A DNA stretch of 64,000 bases, from the NCBI GenBank assembly GCA_030524105.1, contig JAUNHE010000003.1, positions 1 through 64,000 of the forward strand, read 5' to 3'. This DNA comes from Rothia sp. (in: high G+C Gram-positive bacteria). Its GTDB lineage: Bacteria; Actinomycetota; Actinomycetes; Actinomycetales; Micrococcaceae. The notes beneath the pieces are model-generated. The model had not been told where the DNA came from and did not search any database. It saw only the letters and a list, made by a program, of their open reading frames with translations. Both the position numbers and the translations under genes were made by a program. This document shows, in pieces, positions 24,579 to 32,704 of the stretch (the first letter of the stretch is position 1; every line of letters starts with the position of its first letter).

Positions 24579-26300
24579 ATGCACATTGCCCATAAGGAAT
24601 CAGATTCTCAGGATTGGCCGCTGAGCCACCGACCCTGGACTAAAAATTACAATCCAGAAACAAAAACAGAACTTGATCTACCGGAAACTTCGCTGAGCCA
24701 TCTCATGGAGCAGGCCGTGCGGGAGGTCCCCCAAAAGATAGCCCTGCAATTTTTTGGGGCAACAACCAGCTACGCCCAGCTGGGAGAACAGATTCGCCGG
24801 GTTGCTGAGGGCTTACGCCAGGCCGGTGTTAATGCCGGAGACCGGGTAGCCATTATTCTGCCAAACTGCCCCCAGCACATTATTGCTTTTTATGCGGTTA
24901 TCCGCCTGGGGGCGGTGGTGGTAGAGCATAATCCGCTATATACCTCGGCTGAGCTGCGACACATGTTTGAAGACCACCGGGCCAAGGTTGCTATTGTCTG
25001 GGATAAGGCCGCCGAAAACGTGAGCAGCCTGCCGGCCGATACCCGTCCCCAGCTTGTTTATGCTGTCAATATGCTTGAGGCTATGCCCTTTCACCTGCGC
25101 ACAGCCCTCAAGCTGCCGGTTAAGCCTATGCGCCAGTCCCGGGAAAAATTGCAGGGGCCAGCCCGCGGTTCCAAAAGCTGGAAGAGTCTGCTCAAACACC
25201 AGCCTATTGATCCGGCCCATCATCGGCCAACAGCCCACGATCTAGCCCTGCTGCTCTACACCTCCGGAACCCTGGGCAGCCCCAAGGGGGTGGCCCTTAC
25301 ACACCGTAATCTAGAATCCAATGCCCGCATGGGCCAGGAGTGGATTCAACCTCAAGATGACGAAGTGCTCTATTCGGTGCTCCCACTGTTTCATGCCTAC
25401 GGAATGACCCTGGGCCTGTCTATTGCCGTTGTATGCCAGGCCCGCCTGGTTATTTTTCCGACGGTAGATATTGACCTCATGCTTAAGGCCATGAAAAAAG
25501 TAATGCCCACCATTCTTCCGGCCGTGCCACCGGTTTACCGCAGACTCCTTGATGCAGCCAAAGAAAAAGGGATCTCTTTACAGGGCATTCGTTATGCGGT
25601 CTCGGGGGCTATGAACCTGCCGCCGGATCTTGTTGCCGAATGGGAAGAATACGCGGGAGGTTACCTTGTTGAAGGTTATGGCCTCACCGAATGTGCCCCC
25701 CTGGTTGCCTGCAACCCCCTCAACGGGCAGCGTCGGGCCGGCTCAATTGGTATTCCCTTTCCCAGCACCGATATTCGTGTTGTTGATCCGGAGAGCCAGG
25801 AGGACGTTGCCCAGGGGCAGGAAGGCGAACTCTGGGTGCGCGGACCCCAGGTCTTGCGCGGCTACTGGAAACGTGAAGAAGAAACCCACAAGGCTATAAC
25901 GGCTGACGGCTGGCTACGAACCGGAGATATCGTCACCCTAGATCAGGACTACTTCTTGACCGTAGTGGACAGGATCAAAGAAATTATTATCACCGGCGGT
26001 TTTAATGTTTCTCCTACTGAAGTTGAGGTTGCCCTGAGGCGACACGATTCCGTGCTTGACGCTGCCGTGGTAGGCTTGCCCAGAGCTGGTGGGGGAGAGA
26101 CCGTTGTTGCGGCGGTGGTTCCCGTTGAGGGATACGCCATAGACGAGGCCGAGCTGCGAGAGCACTGCTACGGCCAGGTCACCCGTTACAAGGTGCCCCG
26201 CAAAATCTATGAGGTAGAAGAACTGCCGCGGTCCATGATCGGTAAAACCCTGCGCAGGCTGGTCCGCCAAGACCTCCTCGAAAAATACGGGGAACAGTAG
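24579..26300 (+). CDS. Long-chain acyl-CoA ligase (AMP-forming), FadD-like
   Basis: A 573-residue member of the adenylate-forming family that activates a fatty acid through acyl-AMP to acyl-CoA. The P-loop is LLYTSGTLGSPKGVALTH; other motifs are VEGYGLTECAPLV (A5), the TGD-containing WLRTGDIVTLDQDYFLTVVDRIKEII (A7-A8, split around the hinge) and the C-terminal catalytic lysine in RSMIGKTLRRL. It would load exogenous or membrane-derived fatty acids for beta-oxidation or lipid synthesis. I use ATG 24579; the frame is open for 39 more codons upstream, but that part is Cys/Arg-rich and unlike the family. It is a single gene divergent from the acetyltransferase operon. Confidence 0.88.
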   Translation: MHIAHKESDSQDWPLSHRPWTKNYNPETKTELDLPETSLSHLMEQAVREVPQKIALQFFGATTSYAQLGEQIRRVAEGLRQAGVNAGDRVAIILPNCPQHIIAFYAVIRLGAVVVEHNPLYTSAELRHMFEDHRAKVAIVWDKAAENVSSLPADTRPQLVYAVNMLEAMPFHLRTALKLPVKPMRQSREKLQGPARGSKSWKSLLKHQPIDPAHHRPTAHDLALLLYTSGTLGSPKGVALTHRNLESNARMGQEWIQPQDDEVLYSVLPLFHAYGMTLGLSIAVVCQARLVIFPTVDIDLMLKAMKKVMPTILPAVPPVYRRLLDAAKEKGISLQGIRYAVSGAMNLPPDLVAEWEEYAGGYLVEGYGLTECAPLVACNPLNGQRRAGSIGIPFPSTDIRVVDPESQEDVAQGQEGELWVRGPQVLRGYWKREEETHKAITADGWLRTGDIVTLDQDYFLTVVDRIKEIIITGGFNVSPTEVEVALRRHDSVLDAAVVGLPRAGGGETVVAAVVPVEGYAIDEAELREHCYGQVTRYKVPRKIYEVEELPRSMIGKTLRRLVRQDLLEKYGEQ

Positions 26301-26575
26301 CTGGGTTCTGCCCGGTAAGGCCTTTGAGGTAGTCAGCTAGGTTTAAGCCCACCGGCAATTGTGACTAAATGTTACGGCAATATGTAGTATGGCGTTAAAA
26401 AAGCCTTAAAACTACGTATTTTTTGCTGACTTTAGCGCTCTACAGACACACATGCTTGAATGGGATTAGGCGCCGGCTCGGCAGCGGGCAGGCCGAACAC
26501 TCTACAGCAGACACCGGCCCTACCGCCTGCTGAACCTAGCTATCCCATACCTCACCAACAGAAAGATTCATAGCC
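26301..26575. other. Leader region before metQ
   Basis: GTAGT (26384-26388) and ACTAC (26411-26415) with an inner GGC/GCC pairing precede GTATTTTTT, a weak candidate terminator for the acyl-CoA ligase gene. No SAM riboswitch or recognisable methionine-type operator is visible in the remaining 150 bases before metQ. Confidence 0.35.
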
Positions 26576-27445
26576 GTGAAGAAAGTTGTTGCATCCCTGG
26601 CCGTTTTACCCCTGATCATGGGGCTGGCAGCCTGTGGCTCATCAGCAGATAGTGCAGCAGACAAGACAACTGTCACTATCGGGGTGGTAGGAAGCGACCC
26701 GGTCATGCAGACCCTCAAAGATCAGGCTGCCCAAGAGGGAATCACCATTGAATACCGGGAATTCACCGACTACAACCAGCCAAATCCCGCCCTTAAAGAT
26801 GGCGAAATAGACCTCAACTGGTTCCAGCACATCGCCTTTTTGGCCAACTACAACGTAGAGACCCAAAGCGACCTAGCTATCGTAGGGCCTACGGTCATCT
26901 ACCCCATGGCACTCTTCTCCACCAAACACGACTCCTTGGACAGCCTATCTGACGGCGCTGAGATCGCTATCCCCAATGACCCGGTAAACGAGGCCAGGGC
27001 CCTGCTCCTCCTTAAAGAGAATAATCTGGTCAGCTTCAAGGACAGCCAGGTGAGCGAGCCCACCGTTGATGACGTAGACAGCCAGAAATCCAAGGTTAAG
27101 GTAACCCCGGTGGACGCCGCCCAAACGGTGATCTCCATGGAATCAGTGGACGGCTCCGTCATTAACAACGACTACATCAAAGATGCAGGCTTAAGCCCCA
27201 AGGACGCCCTAGCCCAGGACGACCCGGCCAACGAATCTGCCCAAAAATACGTTAACCTCTTTGTTTCCTCGGCAGAGCAGGCCGATAACGAGACCTACCA
27301 GAAGATCGTAGAACTCTTTCACACCCCAGAGGTGCAAGCTAGCGTTGAAGAAGATACCGAAGGAACCGCCATCGAAGTAAAAACCCCAGCTGATCAGCTG
27401 CGAGAAACACTGCGCAGCCTAGAAGAAGAGCTTAAACAGAAATAA
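26576..27445 (+). CDS. metQ: D/L-methionine ABC transporter, substrate-binding lipoprotein
   Basis: A 289-residue NlpA/MetQ lipoprotein that binds methionine outside the membrane and delivers it to MetNI. A short signal peptide ends in the lipobox LAAC with C20. The mature part shows the MetQ pattern EYREFTDYNQPNPALKDGEI, WFQHIAFL, the YPMALFSTKH block and VNEARALLLLKENNL. The start is GTG 26576, preceded by CAGAAAGATTC, a modest ribosome site. It is followed at a distance of 113 bases by metN and then metI. A charged C-terminal tail (LRETLRSLEEELKQK) goes a little beyond the usual end. Confidence 0.92.
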   Translation: MKKVVASLAVLPLIMGLAACGSSADSAADKTTVTIGVVGSDPVMQTLKDQAAQEGITIEYREFTDYNQPNPALKDGEIDLNWFQHIAFLANYNVETQSDLAIVGPTVIYPMALFSTKHDSLDSLSDGAEIAIPNDPVNEARALLLLKENNLVSFKDSQVSEPTVDDVDSQKSKVKVTPVDAAQTVISMESVDGSVINNDYIKDAGLSPKDALAQDDPANESAQKYVNLFVSSAEQADNETYQKIVELFHTPEVQASVEEDTEGTAIEVKTPADQLRETLRSLEEELKQK

Positions 27446-27558
27446 AAGACCAGCAGCAGAAGCGGTAACCAGCGGCAGGATTCACACCGGCCAGCCACAG
27501 GGCGGTTGCCGCTTCTTCCGTCTAGAAAAATACCTATCAGCGGCAGGAAGCACCCTTT

Positions 27559-28620
27559 ATGCGCCAGGAAAACCAGCAGGAGCTCTTAGCAGACTCACCA
27601 GAAGAAATGGTGGTACTCAACAGCGTCACCAAAGAATTTAAAAGCGGTAAAAAAATAATTAGAGCCGTAGACGACGTTTCTTTGACCATCAACCGCGGCG
27701 AAATTTTTGCCATTATTGGCTATTCTGGAGCTGGAAAATCAACCCTGGTGAGGCTCATTAACGGCCTGGAAGCCAGCACAAGCGGCAGCCTGAGCGTGGC
27801 GGGAACCCAGATTTCCCAGCAAAAAGAATCAGTCCTGCGCCAGGCCCGCCAGCAGATCGGCATGATCTTTCAGCAGTTTAACCTCATGAACTCCCGAACC
27901 GTAGCGGGTAATATCGAATTTCCCCTCAAAGTAGCCGGCTGGAAAAAAGCCCAACGCCAAGAACGCATCCAGCAGATGCTCGAATTTGTGGGCCTAGCCG
28001 ACAAAGCCACAAGCTACCCGGATCAGCTCTCCGGCGGCCAAAAGCAGCGGGTTGGGATAGCCCGAGCCCTGGCCACCTCACCCTCACTACTGCTAGCTGA
28101 CGAATCCACCTCCGCCCTTGACCCAGAAACCACCTCCGAAGTGCTGGACCTGCTCAGAAAAGTCAACGCCGAACTGGGCATCACCGTAGTTGTTATCACC
28201 CACGAGATGGACGTGGTTTCCTCCATAGCAGACCGGGTAGCCGTCATGGAAGAAGGACGAATCGTAGAAATGGGCAAGGTCTACGACGTCTTCTCCAACC
28301 CTCAAACCGCTGTGGCCCAACGTTTTATTGCCACCACCGTCAAACAGCCACCAACCCTGGATGAGGCCTTCCAACTCAAAAGAAGACACCGGGGTTACCT
28401 GGTCAATATCGAAATACAGGAAGGCAATACCGGCATTGGCAAAGTCCTCTCCTACCTAGGCAACCGTGGCGTTCACTTTAATATTGTCCAGGGCGGGCTG
28501 GAGATCCTCCAGGGCAAAAGCTACGGCAACCTCACCCTAGAACTCATAGGGGATGTCATTAACATCGACGCAGCCCTGGCAGAACTAGCAACCGTCACCA
28601 CCATCAAAGAGGTACGCTAA
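27559..28620 (+). CDS. metN: Methionine ABC transporter ATP-binding protein
   Basis: A 353-residue ATPase that powers methionine import. Walker A is GYSGAGKST (54-62), then the Q loop FQQFNLMNSRTV, signature LSGGQKQRVGIARAL, Walker B LLADESTSALDP and the switch H in ITHEMDVV. The C-terminal 80-90 residues form the NIL/ACT-like domain (HFNIVQGGLEILQGKSYGNL) that binds methionine and inhibits transport when the cell has enough. Start ATG 27559 follows CAGGAAGCA. The stop overlaps the metI ATG by one base. Between metQ and metN there is no terminator-like hairpin that I can see. Confidence 0.93.
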   Translation: MRQENQQELLADSPEEMVVLNSVTKEFKSGKKIIRAVDDVSLTINRGEIFAIIGYSGAGKSTLVRLINGLEASTSGSLSVAGTQISQQKESVLRQARQQIGMIFQQFNLMNSRTVAGNIEFPLKVAGWKKAQRQERIQQMLEFVGLADKATSYPDQLSGGQKQRVGIARALATSPSLLLADESTSALDPETTSEVLDLLRKVNAELGITVVVITHEMDVVSSIADRVAVMEEGRIVEMGKVYDVFSNPQTAVAQRFIATTVKQPPTLDEAFQLKRRHRGYLVNIEIQEGNTGIGKVLSYLGNRGVHFNIVQGGLEILQGKSYGNLTLELIGDVINIDAALAELATVTTIKEVR

Positions 28621-29321
28621 TGCAGATCAGCAGCAACACCAGGCTCAGTGCAGCAGCAGAAGTAAACTGGTCCACCTTCTTACCGGACAAACTTTTACCG
28701 GCTATTCAAGACACCCTCTACATGGTAACCGTCACCATGATCATTGCCGGGTTCCTGGGGCTCATCATAGGAGGCCTGCTCTACACCACCCGGCAAGGTA
28801 ATATCCTGGCCAACCGGCCTATCAATATCTTTCTTAACATCTTAGTTAACGTTGTCCGCCCTATTCCCTTTATCATTTTGCTGGCAGCCTTGGGCCCGCT
28901 CACCGGTGTGGTCGTTGGAACCCGCCTGGGGGTCAACGCAGCAATTTTTGCCATGTGCTTTGCCGCCACCTTCGCGATTTCTCGCATTGTTGAACAGAAC
29001 CTCGTTTCCATAGACCCCGGGGTGATCGAAGCAGCCCGGGCCATGGGCGCATCCAAGATGCGTATTCTCTTTACGGTCATGATCCCAGAAGCCTTAGGTC
29101 CGCTTATTCTGGGCTATACCTTCTTAGTTATTGGCGTGGTGGACATGTCTGCTATGGCAGGCTACGTTGGCGGCGGCGGCCTGGGCAAGGTGGCTATGGT
29201 TGACGGCTACCAGCGCTTTAACGACGTCATCACCTGGTCTGTTGTGCTAGTTATTATCCTGCTCGTTCAGCTCATCCAGCTTGTGGGCAACCTCCTAGCC
29301 CGCAAGGTCATGCGCCGCTAG
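28620..29321 (+). CDS. metI: Methionine ABC transporter permease
   Basis: A 233-residue MetI permease with about five membrane spans. The EAA loop that contacts MetN reads DPGVIEAARAMGASKMRILF, and the family block EALGPLILGYTFLVIG follows. GGGGLGKVAM and YQRFNDVITW are further MetI hallmarks. The first 30 residues (SSNTRLSAAAEVNWSTF) are polar. Translation is coupled to metN through an overlapping TAATG. It is the last gene of the metQNI set and converges with the leftward membrane protein gene 40 bases downstream. Confidence 0.92.
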   Translation: MQISSNTRLSAAAEVNWSTFLPDKLLPAIQDTLYMVTVTMIIAGFLGLIIGGLLYTTRQGNILANRPINIFLNILVNVVRPIPFIILLAALGPLTGVVVGTRLGVNAAIFAMCFAATFAISRIVEQNLVSIDPGVIEAARAMGASKMRILFTVMIPEALGPLILGYTFLVIGVVDMSAMAGYVGGGGLGKVAMVDGYQRFNDVITWSVVLVIILLVQLIQLVGNLLARKVMRR

Positions 29322-29360
29322 GGTCGGCTAAGCAGCGGTAGGAGGCAGGCCAGAGGGCTA

Positions 29361-30086
29361 CTACCTACCGCTAATCCAGCTTGAATCATAAAAATCGTCG
29401 TCATCAGTCTGCCGGGGGTAAAGCTGCTCAAAACCGGAGGGACGAATAAGAGACTCATCCGAATCCTCCGGCGTATAGGCTGCCAGGGCAACCAAACCGT
29501 AGAGCAGGGCAGCAAGCAACCAGAGCAAGAGAGTGATCTCACTCCACATAGCCGCATGAGACCGAATAAGCTGGGCCGGTTCTGACCCAAAAATCTGGGG
29601 CACAAAAACAATAGCGATCACAGCAGTAACCAGCCCCGCCAGCACACACAGATGGGGCAGAATAAACCACTTAGCCTTACCGTTTTTGGGGGTAGGATCC
29701 TGGCCAGCCAGACGCAGACTGGCAAAAAAACGCCGGCGGATGGCAATAAGCAGCCCAATACCCAGCAGGGTCAGAGCAGCCCCCAGCGCCGCCAACCACA
29801 AATGGCCGGCCAAGAGGGGAATCAGGGTGCAGAGCAGGCCGACGGCGGCTAGGGTAAAACTCAGCCCATTGGCCATGCGGATGCGGGCCTTGACTTCCTG
29901 CCGCTGCCTTGCCCGTTCCTGCTGTTTTGCCTGCTCTTGCCGCTGCCGGTCCGGCTGCCAAAACTGCCGGTAATACTCCAGTTCCTGGGCGGTCATATCG
30001 GCAAAACGCAGGCCGTACTTACCCTGCCTGCCCTCTTGCTTGGGGGTAGCACCGGAATCTTTAGTGTAGTCTGCTGGTTCTGGCAT
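29361..30086 (-). CDS. Membrane protein of unknown function, four spans
   Basis: A 241-residue protein I cannot place in a family. A charged N-terminal half rich in Gln, Arg and Glu (YYRQFWQPDRQRQEQAKQQE, probably a helix or coiled coil) precedes four membrane spans: two tandem (NGLSFTLAAVGLLCTLIPLL and LWLAALGAALTLLGIGLLIA), then LPHLCVLAGLVTAVIAIVFV and ITLLLWLLAALLYGLVALAA. The tail is acidic and ends in DDDDFYDSSWISGR-like text. ATG 30086 follows AAGGACGGG and lies 11 bases after the HAD phosphatase stop; an upstream in-frame ATG at 30128 would overlap that gene and is less likely. Confidence 0.6.
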   Translation of the reverse strand: MPEPADYTKDSGATPKQEGRQGKYGLRFADMTAQELEYYRQFWQPDRQRQEQAKQQERARQRQEVKARIRMANGLSFTLAAVGLLCTLIPLLAGHLWLAALGAALTLLGIGLLIAIRRRFFASLRLAGQDPTPKNGKAKWFILPHLCVLAGLVTAVIAIVFVPQIFGSEPAQLIRSHAAMWSEITLLLWLLAALLYGLVALAAYTPEDSDESLIRPSGFEQLYPRQTDDDDFYDSSWISGR

Positions 30087-30097
30087 AAGACCCGTCC

Positions 30098-30805
30098 TTA
30101 ACTGACTGTTTGCGCTCGCCGGATCCACTGATCAAGCTGAGCCAGAAAATCTGGGTCTTTAAAACTATCAAAGAAACCTTGGGCTTTGGGCGGCTGCTGG
30201 GGATCGGAGCCAAAGATGAGGGTGGCAGTTCCGGCGGCCTGGGCGGCTTGAGCACCGAGGATGGAGTCCTCCACGGTGAGTGTTCTTGCAGGATCCCCGC
30301 CAAGGCGCCTGATGGCTTCTTGGTAGATGTCCGGGGCTGGTTTGGGGTGCGCAACGCTATCGGCACCCACCCAGGTTTTAAGGTAAGGAGCGTAACGGTA
30401 GGTGGTTAACTTACGGGTGAGTAGGGCCTGGGAAGAGTTGGAAGCCACCGCCAGGGGCAGTACCTTTGCTAGCTTGCTCAGAGCTTCTAAGGCGCCGGGT
30501 ATAGGATCCACGCCTCCCGCTACTACCTGGTCCTCTATGCTGACGATATGGTCAAGAACCTGCCTTTGGTGTTCAGCCAGGGTAAGATTTTTGGGGCAGG
30601 TCAGTTTGGCTAGAACCTGGGCCACATGGCTAGGTGCTGAGCCGGTGAGTTCTTTTTCTAGCTCAGGGCTCATGTGGGCCCCGTAATCTGCAAAGACCTG
30701 CCGCTGTACCTGGTTCCAGCGGCTTTCAGAGTCTAGGAGCACCCCGTCGCAGTCAAAGACGGCACAGGTGGGAAACCAATTCTCAGCAAGAGTAGTCACA
30801 AACAT
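30098..30805 (-). CDS. HAD-family hydrolase (beta-phosphoglucomutase/GPH-like)
   Basis: A 235-residue haloacid-dehalogenase-type phosphatase. Motif I is VFDCDGVLLDSE with D18 as nucleophile and D20 as acid/base; motif II is AVASNSSQALL; the lysine and motif IV lie in HPKPAPDIYQEAIRR and TLTVEDSILGAQAA. The cap domain sits between motif I and motif II (about 30-110), as in phosphoglycolate phosphatases and beta-phosphoglucomutases. The substrate is not predictable. It lies upstream of the four-span membrane protein, probably in one leftward unit. Confidence 0.85.
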   Translation of the reverse strand: MFVTTLAENWFPTCAVFDCDGVLLDSESRWNQVQRQVFADYGAHMSPELEKELTGSAPSHVAQVLAKLTCPKNLTLAEHQRQVLDHIVSIEDQVVAGGVDPIPGALEALSKLAKVLPLAVASNSSQALLTRKLTTYRYAPYLKTWVGADSVAHPKPAPDIYQEAIRRLGGDPARTLTVEDSILGAQAAQAAGTATLIFGSDPQQPPKAQGFFDSFKDPDFLAQLDQWIRRAQTVS

Positions 30806-30893
30806 ATCCCCATTCTTTCACAGGTGATTTACCGGCTTTGCAGTGTGCGCAAACTCCCTGAGCTTTGGCTGGCGGCGTAAAAGCTTGCTCTGA

Positions 30894-30906
30894 GATAATG
30901 GTCAAA
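30894..30906 (+). promoter_or_regulatory. Extended -10 box six bases before ATG
   Basis: GATAAT (30894-30899), preceded by TG with one base between, lies six bases before ATG 30906 of the first histidine phosphatase. No ribosome site is present, so a leaderless transcript is likely. Confidence 0.45.
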
Positions 30907-31517
30907 TGATTTCTTCGGTGAGTCCTCAGGCAAGCAGTGGGGGTGCGGCCCGTCTTGTTTTGGTCCGCCACGGGCAAACAGATTGGAACCTGGAGCGCAG
31001 GTTTCAGGGGCAGACAGATATAGCCCTCAATGAGCTTGGCTACCGGCAGGCCCAGCAGGCAGCGGAGCGTTTGCAGGCTTTTGCGGCCTCAGCTCGGCAG
31101 AGCGATCCCGATTTTTCCTGGCAGGTTATTGTTTCTTCTCCACTTTTAAGGGCCCGGCAGACGGCAGAGGTTATTGCTAGTCAGCTTGGTTTATCTCTGG
31201 CGGGGATTTACCCGGGAATGCAGGAGCGCTCTTTTGGGCAGGCCGAGGGCATGCGGGTGACCGCAGAGAACCGGCTTAAAGTAGAAGAATTTTTTGAAGA
31301 CGTTGAACCATTAGAGCAGCTCAGATCTCGAGGTATTGCCGCCTTAAACCAGGTTAGGCAGGATTTTGCCGGTTGCCATACTATTGTGGTTGCTCACGGT
31401 ATGTGGATTTCGCAGGTGCTTACAGAAGTCACCGGTAGTGAAGTTGCCATTCCGGCTAACGCTGACTTTCTGGAGCTGGCCGAGGCCACGTCCAAAAATC
31501 TACTTGTAGGGAGGTAG
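30906..31517 (+). CDS. Histidine phosphatase family protein (first of a tandem pair)
   Basis: A 203-residue member of the phosphoglycerate-mutase-like histidine phosphatases. The phosphohistidine is H22 in LVRHGQTDWNLERR, followed by FQGQTDIALNELG and the second-site pattern SSPLLRARQTAEVI; the distal histidine is in IVVAHGMWIS. Such proteins dephosphorylate sugar phosphates, alpha-ribazole phosphate or other small molecules; the sequence does not decide which. It is followed after four bases by a paralogue, then by a VanZ-like gene, in one coupled unit. The frame probably begins directly at the transcript start (see the -10 box). Confidence 0.85.
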   Translation: MISSVSPQASSGGAARLVLVRHGQTDWNLERRFQGQTDIALNELGYRQAQQAAERLQAFAASARQSDPDFSWQVIVSSPLLRARQTAEVIASQLGLSLAGIYPGMQERSFGQAEGMRVTAENRLKVEEFFEDVEPLEQLRSRGIAALNQVRQDFAGCHTIVVAHGMWISQVLTEVTGSEVAIPANADFLELAEATSKNLLVGR

Positions 31518-31521
31518 GCTT

Positions 31522-32112
31522 GTGCAGCAATCTCTGCTCACCGGCTCTTTAACGATGATCCGCCACGGACAGACTGACTGGAATAAGGCCGGCAAAATGC
31601 AGGGGGTCTCTGATATTCCCCTGAACGACTTAGGTAGAGAGCAGGCCAGGCAGACCGGCCTTGCCCTTGCGGATAAGGGGCTGGTTTTTGACGTCTTGGT
31701 GTCTTCTCCTTTATCGAGAGCCTTTGAGACGGCCCAGCTGGTGGGTAAAGAGCTAGGCCTAGGAGTTAGCCAAACCTATGCTGCTTTAGTTGAGCGTAAC
31801 TATGGGCAGGCTGAAGGCTTAGATATACCTCCTGCAGCCCGAAAAGAACCGGACGCCTTTTATGAGGGTGTTGAGAGTGAGCGTTCCCTTTTTCTTCGCG
31901 GGGTTCAAGCTGCAAGGCAGCTGGTGGAGCAGTATCCGGGGCAGCGGATTCTTGCCGTCTCGCACGGGTCTTTGATTCGAAGACTCTTGTGTGCTGCCCA
32001 GGGTGAGCCCTGGTTGGAACCGGTACCTCATGCTCAGCCGCTGGAGATTCCCCTGCCGGGTTTGTTTGCCTGGCGGCAGGAGACTGAGCCGCTGTTACAG
32101 GGTAAGCCTTAG
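31522..32112 (+). CDS. Histidine phosphatase family protein (second of a tandem pair)
   Basis: A 196-residue paralogue of the preceding gene. Phosphohistidine H15 lies in TMIRHGQTDWNKAGK; MQGVSDIPLNDLGREQA, SSPLSRAFETAQLV and the distal histidine in ILAVSHGSLIRRLL complete the site. GTG 31522 follows AGGGAGG at 31508-31514. Both copies keep all catalytic residues, so the duplication has probably led to two substrates, not to a dead copy. The stop TAG shares its last G with the GTG start of the VanZ-like gene. Confidence 0.85.
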   Translation: MQQSLLTGSLTMIRHGQTDWNKAGKMQGVSDIPLNDLGREQARQTGLALADKGLVFDVLVSSPLSRAFETAQLVGKELGLGVSQTYAALVERNYGQAEGLDIPPAARKEPDAFYEGVESERSLFLRGVQAARQLVEQYPGQRILAVSHGSLIRRLLCAAQGEPWLEPVPHAQPLEIPLPGLFAWRQETEPLLQGKP

Positions 32113-32576
32113 TGTCCTTTCCAGCCGTCAGGGGCCTGTGGCATAGGGTGGGGTCCTGTCTTTTTGTTCTCTACTTGATCCTGCTGCTTTTTATTGTGCT
32201 TTGGCCTAGTCACGTTGATGATAATGCCAGCGGGGAACTGGTGCGCTATCTTTTAACACTTGGCCAGCACCGAGGTGTGCTACCTGGCTGGTTTGGCTAC
32301 GCCCAGCTGGAGTGGCTGGCTAATGTTCTGATGTTTGTGCCGGGTGGATTTTTGTTAACTTTGCTTGTTGGCCCTGCCCGCCGGCTCCGGATTCCCCTCT
32401 TTTTGGCGCTGGCCAGCATCACTATTGAGCTGCTTCAGCTTTTCCTCCCGGAACGAACCAGCAGTATTTTTGATGTTTTAGCCAACACTTTGGGCGGACT
32501 TGTTGGATGTTTTGTGGGAATTGCCGTTTTGTCTGTGAATAGTGTGGCAATATCCCGCAATAATGGGCAGAAATAG
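32112..32576 (+). CDS. VanZ family membrane protein
   Basis: A 154-residue protein with four membrane spans and the VanZ-like pattern LEWLANVLMFVPGGFLLTLL followed by ITIELLQLFLPERTSSIFDVLANTLGGLVG. VanZ confers low teicoplanin resistance in enterococci; most chromosomal members have no known role in envelope physiology. The start is GTG 32112, overlapping the stop of the second phosphatase by one base, so it is translated with it. It ends just before a palindrome that separates it from the fructose cluster. Confidence 0.82.
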   Translation: MSFPAVRGLWHRVGSCLFVLYLILLLFIVLWPSHVDDNASGELVRYLLTLGQHRGVLPGWFGYAQLEWLANVLMFVPGGFLLTLLVGPARRLRIPLFLALASITIELLQLFLPERTSSIFDVLANTLGGLVGCFVGIAVLSVNSVAISRNNGQK

Positions 32577-32580
32577 CACA

Positions 32581-32602
32581 AAAAACCAAATATTTGGTTT
32601 TT
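32581..32602. repeat. Perfect 22-bp AT-rich palindrome
   Basis: The half-site AAAAACCAAAT is followed directly by its exact reverse complement. It starts four bases after the VanZ stop and 16 bases before the -35 box of the fructose regulator. It could be an operator for the adjacent DeoR-type regulator or a weak terminator (the right arm ends in five T). Confidence 0.55.
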
Positions 32603-32617
32603 AAGCCCCGTTTTACA

Positions 32618-32647
32618 TTGACGAAACCACATAAACCCACATAAAAT
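32618..32647 (+). promoter_or_regulatory. Promoter of the fructose PTS cluster with direct repeats
   Basis: TTGACG (32618-32623) and TAAAAT (32642-32647) are separated by 18 bases. Inside and over the -10 box lie two copies of CCACATAAA exactly ten bases apart (32627-32635 and 32637-32645), one helical turn, as expected for a regulator on one face of DNA. This is a candidate operator for the DeoR-type regulator encoded next. Confidence 0.6.
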
Positions 32648-32704
32648 CAAATGCGCAAGGTTGAAGCTTGAGCCGCTGGCTCCCAAACAAGGTGAAGTAC
32701 CTAT

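Noticed and set aside
26301-26575. SAM riboswitch before metQ
   Set aside because: Expected because of methionine import, but none of the conserved SAM-I, SAM-II or SAM-IV blocks could be recognised.
29334-29372. AGCGGTAGG/CCTACCGCT inverted repeat after metI
   Set aside because: A nine-bp stem, but a 21-base loop and no T run; the right arm is inside a coding end, so terminator function is unclear.
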